A stretch of DNA of 64,000 bases, taken from Liriodendron chinense (Eukaryota; Streptophyta; Magnoliopsida; Magnoliales; Magnoliaceae). A model generated the notes under the pieces. It searched no databases and was not told where the DNA came from. It saw only the letters and a list, made by a program, of their open reading frames with translations. A program made the translations under genes and the position numbers. The stretch is from positions 10,775,344-10,839,343 of the forward strand of contig ML058484.1 of assembly GCA_003013855.2 (NCBI GenBank), given 5' to 3'. This document shows, in pieces, positions 1 through 12,385 of the stretch. Position 1 is the stretch's first letter, and each line of letters opens with the position of its first letter.

Positions 1-553
1 ATGTATGTGAATGTGAATAGGAGAAAAATGTATAGGTTTCTTTACAGGTGTATATCAGGAATTTTCCTGAATTTTGAAAACAAATGAAACCGGGATAGGA
101 AAAACTTTTACCGACGAAATTATTCGTAGGTAAAAACATGGAAAAAAAATTTGCCGACGAATTTTTTCGTCGGTAATAAAATCTGAAAAAGTTTTACCGA
201 TGAAAGATTTCGTCGGTAAAAATATCCCAGATTTTATTACCAACGAAAAAATTCGTCGGCAAAATTTTTTTTCATGTTTTTACCTACGAATAATTTCGTC
301 GGTAAAAGTTTTTTCACCGACGTATCATTTTTATTTCCGACAAAAATTCATATGTTTTACCTACGAATGGTTTCGTCGGTAATGGTTTTATTATTACCTA
401 CGAAAAATTATTTCGTCGGTAAAAACCTTTACCGACGGCCTTTCTGCGACGATGTTAGCCGCGAAAATTTTCGTTGGTAAAAAGATTTCCCGACAAAATT
501 TTACTTATTACCGACGAAATCATTCGTCGGTAAAAATGGAATTTCTTGTAGTG
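1..553. mobile_element. End of a CACTA (En/Spm) DNA transposon
   Basis: The stretch is packed with short palindromic copies of a motif like ACCGACGAAWWWTTCGTCGGTAA in both orientations, the usual subterminal repeat array of a plant CACTA element. It closes at 542-553 with TTTCTTGTAGTG, the reverse complement of the family terminus CACTACAAGAAA. The element body lies to the left of the window, so autonomy cannot be judged. Small open frames inside are products of the repeats, not genes. Confidence 0.85.
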
Positions 554-1530
554 AGTAAAGATAGATGAATGAAAAATAATTTTTAAAAGAAGATAGATGT
601 GTTTGGCATAGGACCCTAAGCTCTTCTTCGTGTGTTGCTTTTATACCTTGTCAAGGCGGCTAAACCCTCGTTGGATTTCCTAACTGATCCTAGATCCCTC
701 GTATTTTTTCAACACGTATTTCAAATAGGAGGGATTCCAGATAGATCTAAAACTTCTAGCTTCTCGAATCTTCTTCTCATAGTTGATCATACTACGGAAG
801 ATCTATGTGGCTCACAAATTAGGTTCAAAATTAATGAAGGAAACCTTTACCACTAATCTTGTACCTCGAATCGATTGGGATCATGCTTTTACATAACCCA
901 ATCAAACCACTTCGTACATTTAACTTGAACTTTCTCTGATGTTTGGAGTGTTGGAGGGGATACATGAACTAGATCGACCTAATCCCGATCTGACATCTCA
1001 TGATTCCAATCAATGCATGACCACGAGTCCTAACTCAACATTCTATCCTCTCCTGAGTTGGCTTCAAACCATAATTGGATTTGCTTGAATATCAGTCCGA
1101 TCTTCAGATATTCTATATCTTCATAACCTTCGCAAACTTTCCGAACGTCCCTGGAAAAATCTTTCATTTTAGAAGGACTATAAGAGATGGCCTTATCGAG
1201 TGTATCATAACCAGATCCATGCATGATAAGATTCGTCCTCTCTCAATAGGTTTTTATATATACGTGCCGGGTATGCTAGCTTCCTCATTAATTAGCACGC
1301 TAATCGTGACCATGTAGCATCAGCTAATTTGTTTCCTTAAAGGCATATATAAAAATCTGTGCCACCACATTAATAATAGAATGCATATCATTGAAGAAAG
1401 ATTCATTGATCACATCTTCAGGCATGAGTAGGATTTCCTTGAATACTAAACCCATAATATCAACACATGATAACTTTTCATTGGCCCATGTAAGGGTGTT
1501 GAAAATAGGTGTAAACAACATCTATAGAGG
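554..1530. other. Unassigned intergenic stretch
   Basis: I recognise no gene here. Short open frames on both strands (for example 1030-1224 and 1324-1521 on the minus strand) overlap, match nothing I know, and show no splice-linked continuation. The stretch could be old transposon DNA. Confidence 0.5.
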
Positions 1531-1532
1531 AG

Positions 1533-1712
1533 TGTCTCGCCTGCTAGCTCAGCTGGAAGACGCCGAGGCGTTTAAACCATAGGTCTTAGGTTCCAAATGC
1601 TAAGAAGGCACACTAACCCACCAGTGGGTGGGTGCATAGTGTGACTAACCATTTAGGTGTGTTGCGCAGCTAACAGGGTGGGTGCGTTATATGACTAACC
1701 AAAAAAAAAAAA
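1533..1712 (+). repeat. tRNA-derived SINE
   Basis: A box A-like TAGCTCAGCTGG at about 1544 is followed by a box B-like GGTTCCAAATG at about 1589. Then comes a body with two GTGTGACTAACC-like motifs and an A-run at about 1701. This is the layout of a Pol III SINE. The tail motif recurs in inverse orientation at 45,500-45,565, so the family has more than one copy in the window. Confidence 0.65.
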
Positions 1713-1997
1713 CCATACATGGAAGAGAAATCCAAATAGAAAATAGTGCTCACGCCTGAGCTATGAAATGTACAAAGAAAGGTAGAAAATGATGGACCGA
1801 AAGCAATGTCAAATTTTCAACAGGTTGCCTTCAGCGTCACGGAGAATTATTTTGATACAATGTACTTTTTTATTCAAAGTTATGGTACATCAATATCCTC
1901 CGGTCAATGTGTCACACACGTGTGGAATATTCTATCTGCCAAAAAGGTGTTTTCAACTAGATGATCGCTTGGTAGTAAATCGGATTGGACGGAGATA

Positions 1998-2440
1998 TAC
2001 CCGTTCTGGGGCTGTGTGGGGCCTACAGAGATGTCCGTGATAAATCCACTCCGTCCATATGTTTTGAAAGATCAAAATACTACATGATGCTAAAAATTGG
2101 ACAGATCCAAAACTCATGTGAGCCACACCAAAAAAACAGTGGGAACAGAAATGTCTACCGTTGAAACCTTCCTGGATATGAATCTGATATTTATATGACA
2201 TCCAAACCGTTCATAGGGTTATTACCACTCATATAAACCCTAGGAAGAAATATCATCCTGATGCAAAACTTCTGTCAGTCCGGGCATTCAGTCCCCATTG
2301 TTTCGTGTGGTATGACCCCCATGGGTTTTGGATCTGCCCAGTTTTTATAACCCTGTCCAATTGCAGATTTTCAAAACAGATGGGCGGAGTGGATTTGTCA
2401 CAGACATTTCTGTGAGCCCACACAGCCCCGGGCAGAGGAA
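1998..2440. mobile_element. Foldback element, family FB (diverged full copy)
   Basis: The left half (GTGTGGGGCC ... CACTCCGTCCATATG ... ACAGATCCAAAACTCATGTG) returns as its reverse complement in the right half (TTTTGGATCTGCCCA ... GGCGGAGTGGAT ... GCCCACACAGCCCC). The whole unit is therefore one long imperfect hairpin of about 440 bp. It encodes nothing. The same layout recurs many times between 32 and 43 kb. Confidence 0.7.
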
Positions 2441-4270
2441 TATGTCTGTGACGGGGTTCACAGGCAATCCGCTTCCCATGTGAAAGGCCTTTGAATTTGG
2501 GTATTATAGACTTGTAGTTATAAGTCGCTTTCCCTTCACAAACGGCAAAGGCAGAGAACGTAACTGTCAACTGCTTCCACGTATCACTCACGTTATTCAA
2601 AAGGAAGCAGATCGACCGTACGTTTTGTCTTGTTCCTATCATTTTTTCCCCTTGATAGCATGCGGACGTCACGTTGGGCCACATGACGGCTTCATGAGCT
2701 GGCAGAGCTGATGAACGGAGTGGATATCAAGTAGCGAACACAGTGGGCCCCACAAGGCTCTTTTTTTTTTTGTGCTCCCACAAACAATCGCCGGAAATTC
2801 GCCTCAGATGAGGGGATTTTCTGGGAGGGGAATAGTCTTCCCAACCACACGGGCCCATGATATCCGCGGGATTATAGTACACTAATCCCCAGGATTCAGT
2901 AATCTGGACCATCGGTACGATGAGACCCACCAAGATGGACAAAGCCCAGAAGATGGAATAATTGAATATTTATTTTATTTTTGTTTCTAGTTGGGGCCTA
3001 AATATAGACGGTTAATTAATAAGAGAAATAGAGTGACGGTCCACATTCTGTTGGAAATGTTTCTAGCATTGGTAGCCAGGATCTTCCCAAAACTTTGGGG
3101 AATGGCCCACTTAAGATAGGATTGATGGTAGTGCGTAACAGAATAATGGTCCAGATCATCGAAGCTCTCTCCTCCATCGAGCATTCATCTACAACACATT
3201 GATACTCACCACCGACTGAACCAACGTAAACCTGGAAAATAGTTTCCACAAGCCGGACCGTCCATGTCGTGTGGTCCATTATTGGATGGAGCACAGATTA
3301 AAAATTGCACTGAGAACATGATCCTAACCATTCCACTGGTGGCCCCTGCTCCGTCTACAATAGAACCCACGATTTGTTTCTAAGAATAAAAAATAATAAT
3401 AATTAAAAAAAAAGCCTAGGAGGAGAAGATTTATTTTTTTTTTCTTCTTAATCGATAGGTTATGTAACCCGCTCAAATAACATAAGATTCACAGTTCAGT
3501 GATCCGTACCATTGATACCAGAGGATAGGTAAGTTTGGTCGACTGAACTCGGCCAAATATATCCAGTGAGTAACTGACCAATACATGATAGTTAGTTTTG
3601 GTCTGCCGGGTCAGTCGGTGGACCGATAACCCCTGAAATGTTCAGATTGAAGACATCTCTGCCAAGTTAAAACCCCAGCATCTCTCGTATTCTTCTATTT
3701 TATTTTTATTCTTGTCATGCACGCTTTTGAAATAATAATAGTGGAATGTGGATAAGGCAATCCGCATGACTGTCCGGTCCATTGACAGGACCTGACTTGT
3801 CATTTGTGTAGAATCTGTGTAAGAGATGGATGATGATATTGAGTACAAAACTAATTGCATTTACTCATTTTCGAGTAATATAGGTGCGAGATAGAGATTA
3901 CGATGTTGAGTTTAAAAATAATTGCATGTTTTTTAACAAGGCCTTTCCCTGTCTTTATAAAAAAAATAAACAATGATTAGTGAGGCCAATTACATAGGTT
4001 AAAATGGTTACTTTCTTTGAAGTTTCCATACTAAGAAAGTTGTGAATGTAGCATGTTTTGATTGACCAATGAAGATTTTTCTTGTTAAAAAAACCACATT
4101 GTATTATTATTACATTAGCATATGTGCCACATCAAAGGAATATTCTATGGTGGAGACAAAAATACCTGAGGATTTTCTTTGGTCAGCAAAGACCCATTCA
4201 CACACACACACACACTCCCATCTTCTCTACAGTGAAAGATGGTTGTGGTCAATGTTAGTTAGCTAGGGAA
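2441..4270. other. Intergenic DNA without recognised gene
   Basis: No recognisable coding region. Several minus-strand open frames (2727-2942, 2987-3184, 3016-3294) overlap one another and read through repeat-like GGTCCAC-rich sequence. A short CA repeat lies near 4200. The rest is AT-rich. Confidence 0.5.
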
Positions 4271-4273
4271 GTG

Positions 4274-4742
4274 GATTCACTGTGGCACGATGTGGCCCAA
4301 GCTATGTATGTATTTTATCCAAGCTGTCCATCCGTTTTGCTGGCTCAGTTTAGGGCATGAGCGCAAAAATAACGCAAATCCAAAGCTCAAGTGGACCATA
4401 CCATAGAAAACAGTGGAAATTGAACAACCACACCCTTGAAAAATTCTTGGGGCCACAAACGTTTTGGATCAAGCTTATATTTGTGTTTTACCTTCATCCA
4501 GGTCTATGTGACCTTATCAATGGGTGGGATGGAAAATAAAATATCACAGTGGCCCCTATGAAGTTGCCAATGGTAGGCGTTCAATCCTTACTTTTTTTGT
4601 GGTGCTGTCCACTTGAGCTTCGGATCTATGTCATTTTTGGGCTCATGCATTAACATGATCTGGCAAAATGGATGGACGGTATGGATAAAACACTTACATC
4701 AAGGTGGGCACCACAGAGCTTGGACCACGTCGTGCCACAAGG
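4274..4742. mobile_element. Foldback element, family FB (full copy)
   Basis: The outer ends GTGGCACGATGTGGCCCAAGC (from 4274) and GCTTGGACCACGTCGTGCCAC (to about 4740) are near-perfect reverse complements. Inside, CTGTCCATCCGTTTTG is mirrored by AAAATGGATGGACGG. The arms are about 220 bp with a short central spacer. Noncoding. Confidence 0.8.
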
Positions 4743-5785
4743 ATTTCCATGTGTCTTTGGCATTTTTACGGAGAAGGATGGAATCCAATCCATTGGACCA
4801 TAATTCATGGTCCAAACTAGAGATAACTTCCAACCTATCATGTTTGTGCACAACCCAACCATTTCAATAGATTGGTCCCACCATGAGGATGGCCTTGTGT
4901 GAAAATCACCCCCATCCGTTCATTAGATGGGCCACAACATTGAAAAACAATATTTACCCATTGATAAATAAAAAGTATGAATGAGCAGATGTCACACAAA
5001 GGTTGTAAATTATTTGCTGGGTGACCTGAAATTATGGTATGAAACGGGCTGGAGTACAGACCTCACTCTTTGATACTCTGGCAGGTGTGGCTGATGATAC
5101 TCAAGCGCTCAAGATACTACTTATAAATTGCATACCTGGCATAAAAGAAATTCAAATTAAACTGTACAAATTATTAGTCTTAGTCCAGATGTATCATTAA
5201 CCAAAAGTTATGCTTATTTGATAATGTGACTATGAGATTGGTGGACATTTATTGGACGGTTAAAAATTATCAGATAGTCCTATTTCAACGAACAAGTATC
5301 AACAAATCAAAGGTTAGGATTGTTCTACCAATTTGATTTTGAGACTACAACTTAGTGACAGCGTATTCCACAATTTATTTGGTTTTAGTGGATGTATGCC
5401 ACGTGTACAATTTTTGAGTGCCTGCGTTTCACGTGTCTTATGCAGATAGAGTATCAACTAATATTTAAAATTTTCTCCGGTTTTCTGTTTGTGATCCAAG
5501 CCATTGATATGATAGGCATGTGCATGAATACGGATGGGCCATGCACCAAAAATCTCCTAAAAAGTGGCATTCTAATCCGTTGATGATTATCCAGAATATG
5601 GATGGTTGATAATGAGAGTAGTTATATAAAAGATTGACGATAGGTGGATAGGATCTTCCTATATGGGATGATTTTGGTGGTGGGCACCGAGATTGTATAT
5701 CAATGGTTTGGATCACTGAACCATGGCTGGATAAAAATGTACATTTTGTTGGGTCCAGCATTGTCCAGTACCTCTTTCACAGATG
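4743..5785. other. Intergenic DNA without recognised gene
   Basis: AT-rich sequence with scattered short open frames on both strands. None has a recognisable domain or splice-linked neighbours. I see no further structure. Confidence 0.4.
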
Positions 5786-6104
5786 AATCTAGGGCTGGCA
5801 ACAGGTTGGGCTCAGGTCGGATCCTCGCCCGGGGCTGAACAGAGTCTGTTCTTGGTCCGTGTCCCTTTGCGTCCAGGTCTGGTTTTTTAGTTTATGGTAC
5901 CCAGAACTAGGTTCAAATGGACTCCGGGACCCATCGGGTACTTCAACAGGTCCATGGAATTTAGTTTTGCTTCAGGTTCGGGTCAGGTCCAAGTTAAATA
6001 AGGGCACTTAGATGGTTCGGCCCACTCAATTTATGCATAAGATCTTATACATGGTGCCATTTTGACACTTGTAGGGTGACAAACGGGCCACATACATACG
6101 CGTG

Positions 6105-6345
6105 GCTTAGTATGCCGGGTGGATTAGGTGTAACCTGGTAACACGTTAGTGGGTATTTCAATGACCGTGGGACCCATCTTGATGTATGTGATGTATATCC
6201 ACGATGTCCATCAATTTTTACGGCTCATTTTTGGGCATGGCCCAAAAAATGAAGCAGATCCATATCTCAAGTGGACCACACAGTAGGGATTGAATGCCCA
6301 GCATTAAAAACTTCCTGGGGACCACAAAAGTTTTGGATCAAGCTA
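6105..6345. mobile_element. Foldback element, family FB (left arm only, interrupted)
   Basis: The left arm is readable: TAACACGTTAGTGGGTATTT, then the GATGTATGTGATGTATATCC and CAAGTGGACCACAC blocks, then a centre ending GGATCAAGCTATG. It stops where the retrotransposon remnant of the next entry begins, and no right arm follows. The copy was most likely cut by that insertion or truncated. Confidence 0.6.
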
Positions 6346-6359
6346 TGCAAGGGCTATAG

Positions 6360-7350
6360 GCCACTCTCGACTAGATCGCAGATGTGATTACTCCGCCCCG
6401 AGCCCCATGCGAAGCTCAATCTCTTGTAGTTGTTGCACAGAACAACCCGATGATTCGTAGGGCACTCCCGACAGCCAATTGCAGGGCTACTCCAAACGGT
6501 TCGAGCTCATGGTGGAGAGCTTTCATCCTCTCCGCAAGATAATTAATCTCATGATCACCGTCAATGGAGATTTTATCGTTTTTATCTCAAGATGTCATCT
6601 TCTTGAGGTTGTTCTTTACTCTGATACCAACTTGGCGCGGCGTAGATGAGGTGGGATCAATCATATCATCTCTCTCACAGGGATAAATACTCTGAATCCA
6701 CGGAGTTATTGTGACTTATCAACCAGTCATCTTCGAATCCACGAAGGAAAACTCAAATCCCCAAGCAAAATAGAGTTAAAATTGAAGAAATTCCATATTA
6801 ATCAAAGATAGATGTCCTTAATTAATCACAAATTAAACAAGCTTAAATAGAGAAAAATTTATCCTAAAAACCTTAGAAACTTAATAGAGAAAAGTTTGAA
6901 TCAAACTAGGAAAGTAATCTTGCAAAATGGAAAGAAATCAAAAACTCCGCACAAAATTGCGTAAATCCGCGGAACTGAGTAGCCGGTCGCTATTAAGCTG
7001 CGACCCATCGCAGGCTCTTAGTGATCAGTTGCCCAGCGTCCAAAACTTTCCACAACGTTTGGTTGGTTCCAGCCGAAATTCAATCAGTGCAGGTACGATT
7101 GGTCGCTTGGCGTGTGCGACCAATCGACTAGTCGTTTTTCTGAGGCATGGTCTACCTCCTTTAATATCTCATTTAGCTCGCTTTCTCCCACGATCAGGGG
7201 ACCTCCAAACTACATCTTCAATCCACTATATCAAAAAGTTACAAGAAATGGAACAACTTATAGTATAAGAAAATCCAAGCTTTCTCTACTTTGCAAAACC
7301 TTAGAAATCGTATAGGCTCTTCTTGTTATGTATACCCTAATCATGCTTAG
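6360..7350 (-). mobile_element. LTR-retrotransposon remnant (LTR, primer-binding site, start of gag)
   Basis: Read on the minus strand, 6629-6618 is TGGTATCAGAGT, one base from the initiator-Met tRNA primer-binding site of many plant LTR elements. It sits just downstream of a probable LTR ending near 6635. Beyond it (6590 down to about 6380) the minus strand encodes a gag-like stretch including INYLAERMKAL. The element is truncated at 6345-6360. The far LTR edge is not certain; about 7350 is an estimate. Confidence 0.5.
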
Positions 7351-7768
7351 AGATACAATTTATTCAGCCGACCCAACCGGAGCTGAACATGAGTTAAGTT
7401 GGCTCGGTTAGCTCGCTCAACTCATCTCAAACCAACTCAATTGAGCTCGATTTGAAGGCTGGGTTCGAACTGAGTCGAGTCATTTTTCCATGCTCGAAAG
7501 GATTTTCGAGTCGAGATCAAGATGACCCTAATTCGGTTTGACTCAGCTCGAAATTCGACTCTTTCGTTGGTCGATTCATTTTGCTCGGATCGGTTATATT
7601 TATTTATAATATATTTAATATATATAATATAATATAATATAAGTTAAAACATAAAAGAAAAACAAAAACCCTATTCCCCTTACGACCTAACGTTGCCTGA
7701 GCGCCCCCCTACCCGATCCCATCCGTCCGACCAAGCGTTCGTACTCACCTCACCGATGAGCTGACCCT

Positions 7769-7821
<53 letters not shown>

Positions 7822-7951
7822 GTTCGTCCGGCCAGCCGGCCATCACTCGAGTAGGCCACCCCTGACCCCACTGTCCCCTCTCTCTCTCTCCACACCCCCA
7901 CCGTCCGTTTGTCCACCACATGAGGTCGACCCTAAGCTTTTTGTGTAAACA

Positions 7952-8001
<50 letters not shown>

Positions 8002-9590
8002 CCTCAACTCCAGCTTGCCAATCCAGCTTGAAGGCCAAGATAAGCTGAGCTCAAGCCAACGTTGCCTGCTGGCCGAGCCGAGCCGAGCCGAGCCAAGCTA
8101 GGTTCAACTCGATTCGGTTTGGCTCGATGTACCGCTCTAACCCAATTGGACCTTCAATCGAATAATATATTAACAGACTCTGTCAATCAACCGAAACAAA
8201 CAACAGTCGACCGAATCTACAGTTGGTGGAACGAACAACACTGCACCTGATTAAAGGCACTCGATCAACATAATTTTTGCTTTGTGTGCTATAATTTCAC
8301 CCATGACACAATCATGTAGCAATTTTTCATTGGGCATATTAGAGTCACTGGGATATCTATTGTTACCCCGTTTACAGACAATTGGCATCCGGCCAACTGG
8401 AACAACACTATAAGGCCCAAGGTCTGAGTGCGACATGGTGCTAGCACAACAGTCTCAAGCATGAGCTTGGGCGAGTGGATCATCCCAAAACCTAGTGAAA
8501 ACTCTATTCCAGTTAATGTTCCTAGTCCATCCCTTGAACAGTTGGGCTGCACACACACAAACTACTAGATATTCGATAAAATGAAAACACAGATCTACAT
8601 GTAAGATGCATGCGTTGCCCAGTTAATGATTGGAATGGCATGTATGTAGAACATAATTATATGTACACATGAAGTTGGTCTGAGCCGGATCGGGCTAAAA
8701 TGACCTAAAATCAAGCCCACCCATAAAAGTGATCAGGCCATACATGCCAAACCCAAGCCAAGCCTAGTTGAAAGACGACCAGTCTTGCCGGGCCGATGGG
8801 CCATGGAGCCTGTTCCGACCTTACTTTTCACTCACATCGGGCCTTAGGCTTGCACTTTCATGACTGGGGGCTCGTGCTAATATGTCTAAACCTAGTTTCA
8901 AAGCTGACCGGGCTTGCCAGGCCAAGCTGGCCATGGAGAATGTTGCCACGTTATTTCTCAATCATGTCGGGCCTCAGGTGCGTGCTTTCATAAGCTCTTG
9001 ATGATCCGAACACGATTCCTGCATGCCTTGAAAGCCACCACGAAGCCTATGCAATATCTATAGCAGATATCTGGGCCATTCACTAAGTTGGCCATCTTAT
9101 CAAACTCCAAATCATGTCTGTAATAGAACATTTCTCGTGACTTGTTCACATTAGAAAAAAAAAAAAAAAATAGACCAAGATAACACGGTTGAGAATCATC
9201 AAATCCTCATATTTTATATATTTCATCAGTATAACTAAGAAATATTTAAGTTGCAGCTATTTTATACAAGTTTTCATTCTTCCACACACACACACACACA
9301 CACACAGAGAGAGACACAGAGAGAGAGATTCTTTCTATCTTTTGAGTAATGTTAAAACAGATTCACCCAATGGATAAATTATTCACTCACACAATCTGCG
9401 CCATTCGTTAGGTGGGGTCTACGTTAAATATGCCACGGCCCAAAATATCAGTCCATACATCCACTCACCATGAAGGCCATGCAATGCACCTTCGACCGAT
9501 GCACTTGTGACCCACCTGATTAGCGAGTTCAAGGACGGACCCACTTCAGGAATGGCCCAGATCATGGGAATCACTCATTTAAATCTTCTT
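7351..9590. other. Intergenic DNA with microsatellites
   Basis: It holds a (CT)n run at about 7771-7819, a (TA)n run at about 7953-7998, a short GAGCC array near 8075-8095, a (CA)n run at about 9283-9305 and GGGCC/GGCCC-rich sequence at 8690-8960. The last resembles the ends of plant nonautonomous hAT elements. No gene is recognised. The open frame 7745-8038 on the minus strand is translated microsatellite. Confidence 0.6.
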
Positions 9591-9591
9591 C

Positions 9592-10451
9592 CTAAAGCTC
9601 AGAGGTCATTCCTACCTTCAACAAACGCTTGCGAGGAATCTCAAAAACTTCATCCCTGCGCCTCAGATTCCTCCTCAGGCCATTGCAAGCATAGTCTATC
9701 AAAATCCTCCTTCCAATACCACTCCCTCTTCTTGCTACCAGCTCACTCTCTCCTAGAAAATGCACCACTCCTTCCTTCATCTCTCTCTCCACCAACTCCA
9801 TCGATCCCTTCTTCTCCTCTTCATCTCTACCCTTGCTTGCACCATCATGGCCCACCATTGGTGTTGCACCACCACTCTTCCCATCACAGTGACACATCAC
9901 CATTGGTGTTGCACCACCATTCTCCCCATCATGGTGGGCAGGGGCCACCTCCATCAGCGGGGCCCACATCTCATCTCTGATGAACTCCTTTAGCCGGTCC
10001 ACCAACACTTGCTCGAACGACCCACGCCCATCCTTCTCGTCCTTGTACCCATACCGCACCACACACCTGAACACCTTCAGCTCAACTGAGCCCACACTTT
10101 TGAACACAAACCGCTCATCCGGCAGGACCTTGCTTATGGGGAGCAACTTGACCGATACAAACACTAGAACAGAGTGCAATGCGGGGACATTGGTGATGTA
10201 GTGGTTGAAGATGGGCGTTCGGTATATGTAGTTCCATACCAACACTACGGATATAAGGAATGCAGCAAAGACTAGCGGGAGGTAGCCGCCTTCATCAAAT
10301 TTGTTGAGGACGGAGCTGAGATAGAGGAGTTCAACGGAGCCGATGATCAGGACGTATAAGATCACGAGGATGATGTGGGTCTTCCATATCATCAACATAA
10401 TCAGCACCAAAAATGCAGATGTTAGAACCATCACGAGCACGACGGCAATCC
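9592..10451 (-). pseudogene. HAK/KUP potassium transporter, last-exon fragment
   Basis: The reading frame matches the C-terminal part of the plant HAK/KUP/KT K+ transporters of plasma or vacuolar membranes. Near the start are membrane segments with LIMLMIWKTHI and GSVELLYLSSVL, then the family signature GGYLPL. The cytosolic tail begins ERFVFKSVG ... FRCVVRYGYKD, and the frame ends ...LLKVGMTSEL, a typical family end, at TAG 9592-9594. The exon starts after a CTGCAG acceptor (10451), at a boundary where I recall HAK genes being split (GNAY/GIAVV). Two things suggest a relic. About 40 residues normally between YVHR and the PIFSHF-like motif are missing (here YIYRT joins PIFNHYITN). Also, no upstream exons are visible. 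A Gly/His/Asp-rich insert (near HHDGENGGATP) lies in the tail. It abuts LINE DNA at a 58-bp duplication. A functional gene with remote exons cannot be excluded. Confidence 0.75.
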
Positions 10452-10533
10452 CTGCAGATGGTTATCAAAAATGCAGATGTTAGAACCATCACGAGCACGA
10501 CGGCAATCCCTGCAGATGGTTATGTTTAGAATG
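10413..10533. repeat. 58-bp tandem duplication at the HAK/LINE junction
   Basis: The segment beginning at GTTAGAACCATCACGAGC (10421) recurs 58 bp later (10479), including the acceptor CTGCAG and the first codons of the HAK exon. The two units are nearly identical, so the duplication looks recent. It lies exactly where transporter sequence meets LINE sequence. Confidence 0.85.
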
Positions 10534-10719
10534 CAGATTTCTCCAAATCCAACTAGTGAACCTACAAGAGAAAAATAAATGATTAATGGGTTTGATATCA
10601 TGTTGACAAAAAACACATGCATTATCATCAATAATATTTAGGGAAGAAAGGAAGTCCTTCGTTTTGAATTTTTCAAGAAAAGCCATCCAGGCCGCAATAG
10701 TGTTTAGGAATAAAACCAT
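10534..10719 (-). mobile_element. LINE fragment, reverse-transcriptase zinc-binding domain
   Basis: The minus strand encodes KDFLSSLNIIDDNACVFC, then HDIKPINHLFFSCRF and SWIWRNL. This is the CxxC...HxxxxC pattern of the zf-RVT domain at the C terminus of plant non-LTR retrotransposon polyproteins. Only this domain remains, and it runs into the duplicated HAK junction. Confidence 0.7.
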
Positions 10720-11199
10720 TAAACCATATTAGATTGCTAGCATACACTAGGTAGAGGAAGGTGAGTGGGACCCCCGACAATTGGCTCAATATAGGGCATT
10801 TGGCATATGGAAAGCTTTGCTAAAAGTGAATATTCTTTTTAGTATATGGGCATGAGTTCTCGTAATTTTTTTTTGGCTTAATAGGTGGTGTGGTGATACT
10901 CATACACCACTCAATGCTGCTTTCTCGAGTCTTTTCATAATCACCTTGGAGGAAAGGTCCCTTCTAGTTGTATCCCTATATGTTTCCTTGGTGTGTGTGT
11001 CTGGGGGGCCGGGGGATATTTGATAGATCAAGCCACTTTACAGTTAAATCCTACTACTTGGCCATCAACTCCTAATCAATCTGTAGACTGCCAGAATCCA
11101 TCCTATCTGGGAGTTTATGGGGTTGATGCGTATTCTTTGTTTTGGGTGGTTGGTGAGCAAAAATAAAGTGCTAACAAGCGATCGCTTGAGGAGCATGAA

Positions 11200-11545
11200 T
11201 GTGATTGTCATGAATGGATGCATTCTGTCTTTAGAGAGGCAAAGTCGGTGAATGGCCTATTTATGCATTGCTTCTTCTCGTTGGCGATATGGTGGCACTT
11301 CGTGAGGCTGTTTGAAGTGGCATGGGTCATTGCATCCTCAATTAAGGAGTAGAGCTTGGCATGGAAGCAAGCAAGAGAGTTAATGGAGGATTGTCCTTTG
11401 GAGGTCCTCTTTTTTGGAGTCCTTATAGGTGGTTTGGCGAGGATGCAACAATCGACATTCCAATAGAAGTCATGCATGGTGGATGTAGTGTTCCTTAAGG
11501 CGAAAAGGCTAGTGATGGATTGGGCAAGGTCATCTATTTTTGTTC
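11200..11545 (+). mobile_element. LINE fragment, polyprotein C-terminal end
   Basis: Plus-strand translation, with one stop, reads GLFMHCFFSLAIWWHFVRLF and later KAKRLVMDWARSS. These match the end of plant LINE polyproteins, just after the zinc-binding domain. It is degenerate and is not joined to the minus-strand fragment at 10.5-10.7 kb. A solo LTR has inserted a few hundred bases downstream. Confidence 0.6.
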
Positions 11546-12001
11546 GGCTTCTCCGGGAAACCTCATGGGTTATTGGGAGTTCTTTTCCGTTGTACTATTT
11601 GAAGATGTCTCATCATCCTTTTCTTTTTTTATACACTTTTACTTTTTCTAATTTAATATCTTTGGTACCCTTCCAAAAGAAAAGAGAAAAAGGCGGAAAA
11701 ACCGTATCGTGTTTAATGTTATTTTGGTTTTTAGCAAAGCCTCAAAAGTATGGTGGAGTGGATAACACTCTGTTCTTCCAAAATAAGCGATTTGGGGGTA
11801 CATCCAAGCACATCCTCAATGCGTTGTGTTGTATTTAGCCCATTACATAAGTATTTTGGTTACATGACATTCTTTTGTTTTCTAGGCTATATTTGTGCAA
11901 TATTTGTAACGACCCGAAAATTCTAGCCATTTAAAAATTGTTTAATGATAGAAAACGGGGTGTAAATGAATTAATCTTTCATTAATAAACAAAAGTGAAA
12001 C

Positions 12002-12085
12002 ATGGTCTAGTTGGTTTAAGTTCTACTGGTTGAAAGGAAAGACTCGGGATCGAGTCTTGTCTTTAGCAAAAAAATATAACTTTTT
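12002..12085 (+). repeat. Possible SINE scrap inside the solo LTR
   Basis: TGGTCTAGTTGG (box A-like, about 12004) is followed by GGGATCGAGTC (box B-like, about 12049) and an A-run. The spacing suits a short tRNA-derived SINE, but the body is only about 80 bp. Confidence 0.35.
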
Positions 12086-12170
12086 ACTTTTAGCCATAAA
12101 TTTGAAATTCGAATTTATGATAAGATAGAGATTATCTTATCTCATCCTAAATTGCTTTCTCAATAAATAG

Positions 12171-12298
12171 TAGGGTTGTCAATGGGCCGGGCGGGCTGGG
12201 CCTGGGTTAGATCTCGGCTCGAATTTTGCACTATTTCGGGCCGGAGCTATGTAAAATTCTAATTTTTCAGGCCCTAGCCCGGCCCATTGACACCCTTA
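12171..12298. mobile_element. hAT-type MITE, 128 bp
   Basis: The ends TAGGGTTGTCAATGGGCC and GGCCCATTGACACCCTTA are near-perfect inverted repeats. They are bounded by identical 8-bp target duplications ATAAATAG (12163-12170 and 12299-12306). An 8-bp duplication and this terminal sequence indicate a nonautonomous hAT element inserted in the LTR. Confidence 0.88.
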
Positions 12299-12348
12299 AT
12301 AAATAGAGAGGGGTAGAGATGGTGATAGCTTCCGTAGAAGGAACTAAC

Positions 12349-12385
<37 letters not shown>

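Noticed and set aside
1544..1600. A tRNA gene at the box A/box B pair.
   Set aside because: No cloverleaf can be formed around it; the layout with a tail and A-run is that of a SINE.
9507..9980. 157-codon plus-strand open frame rich in Ser, His and Pro.
   Set aside because: It is the antisense of the HAK transporter tail, whose minus-strand reading matches a known family.
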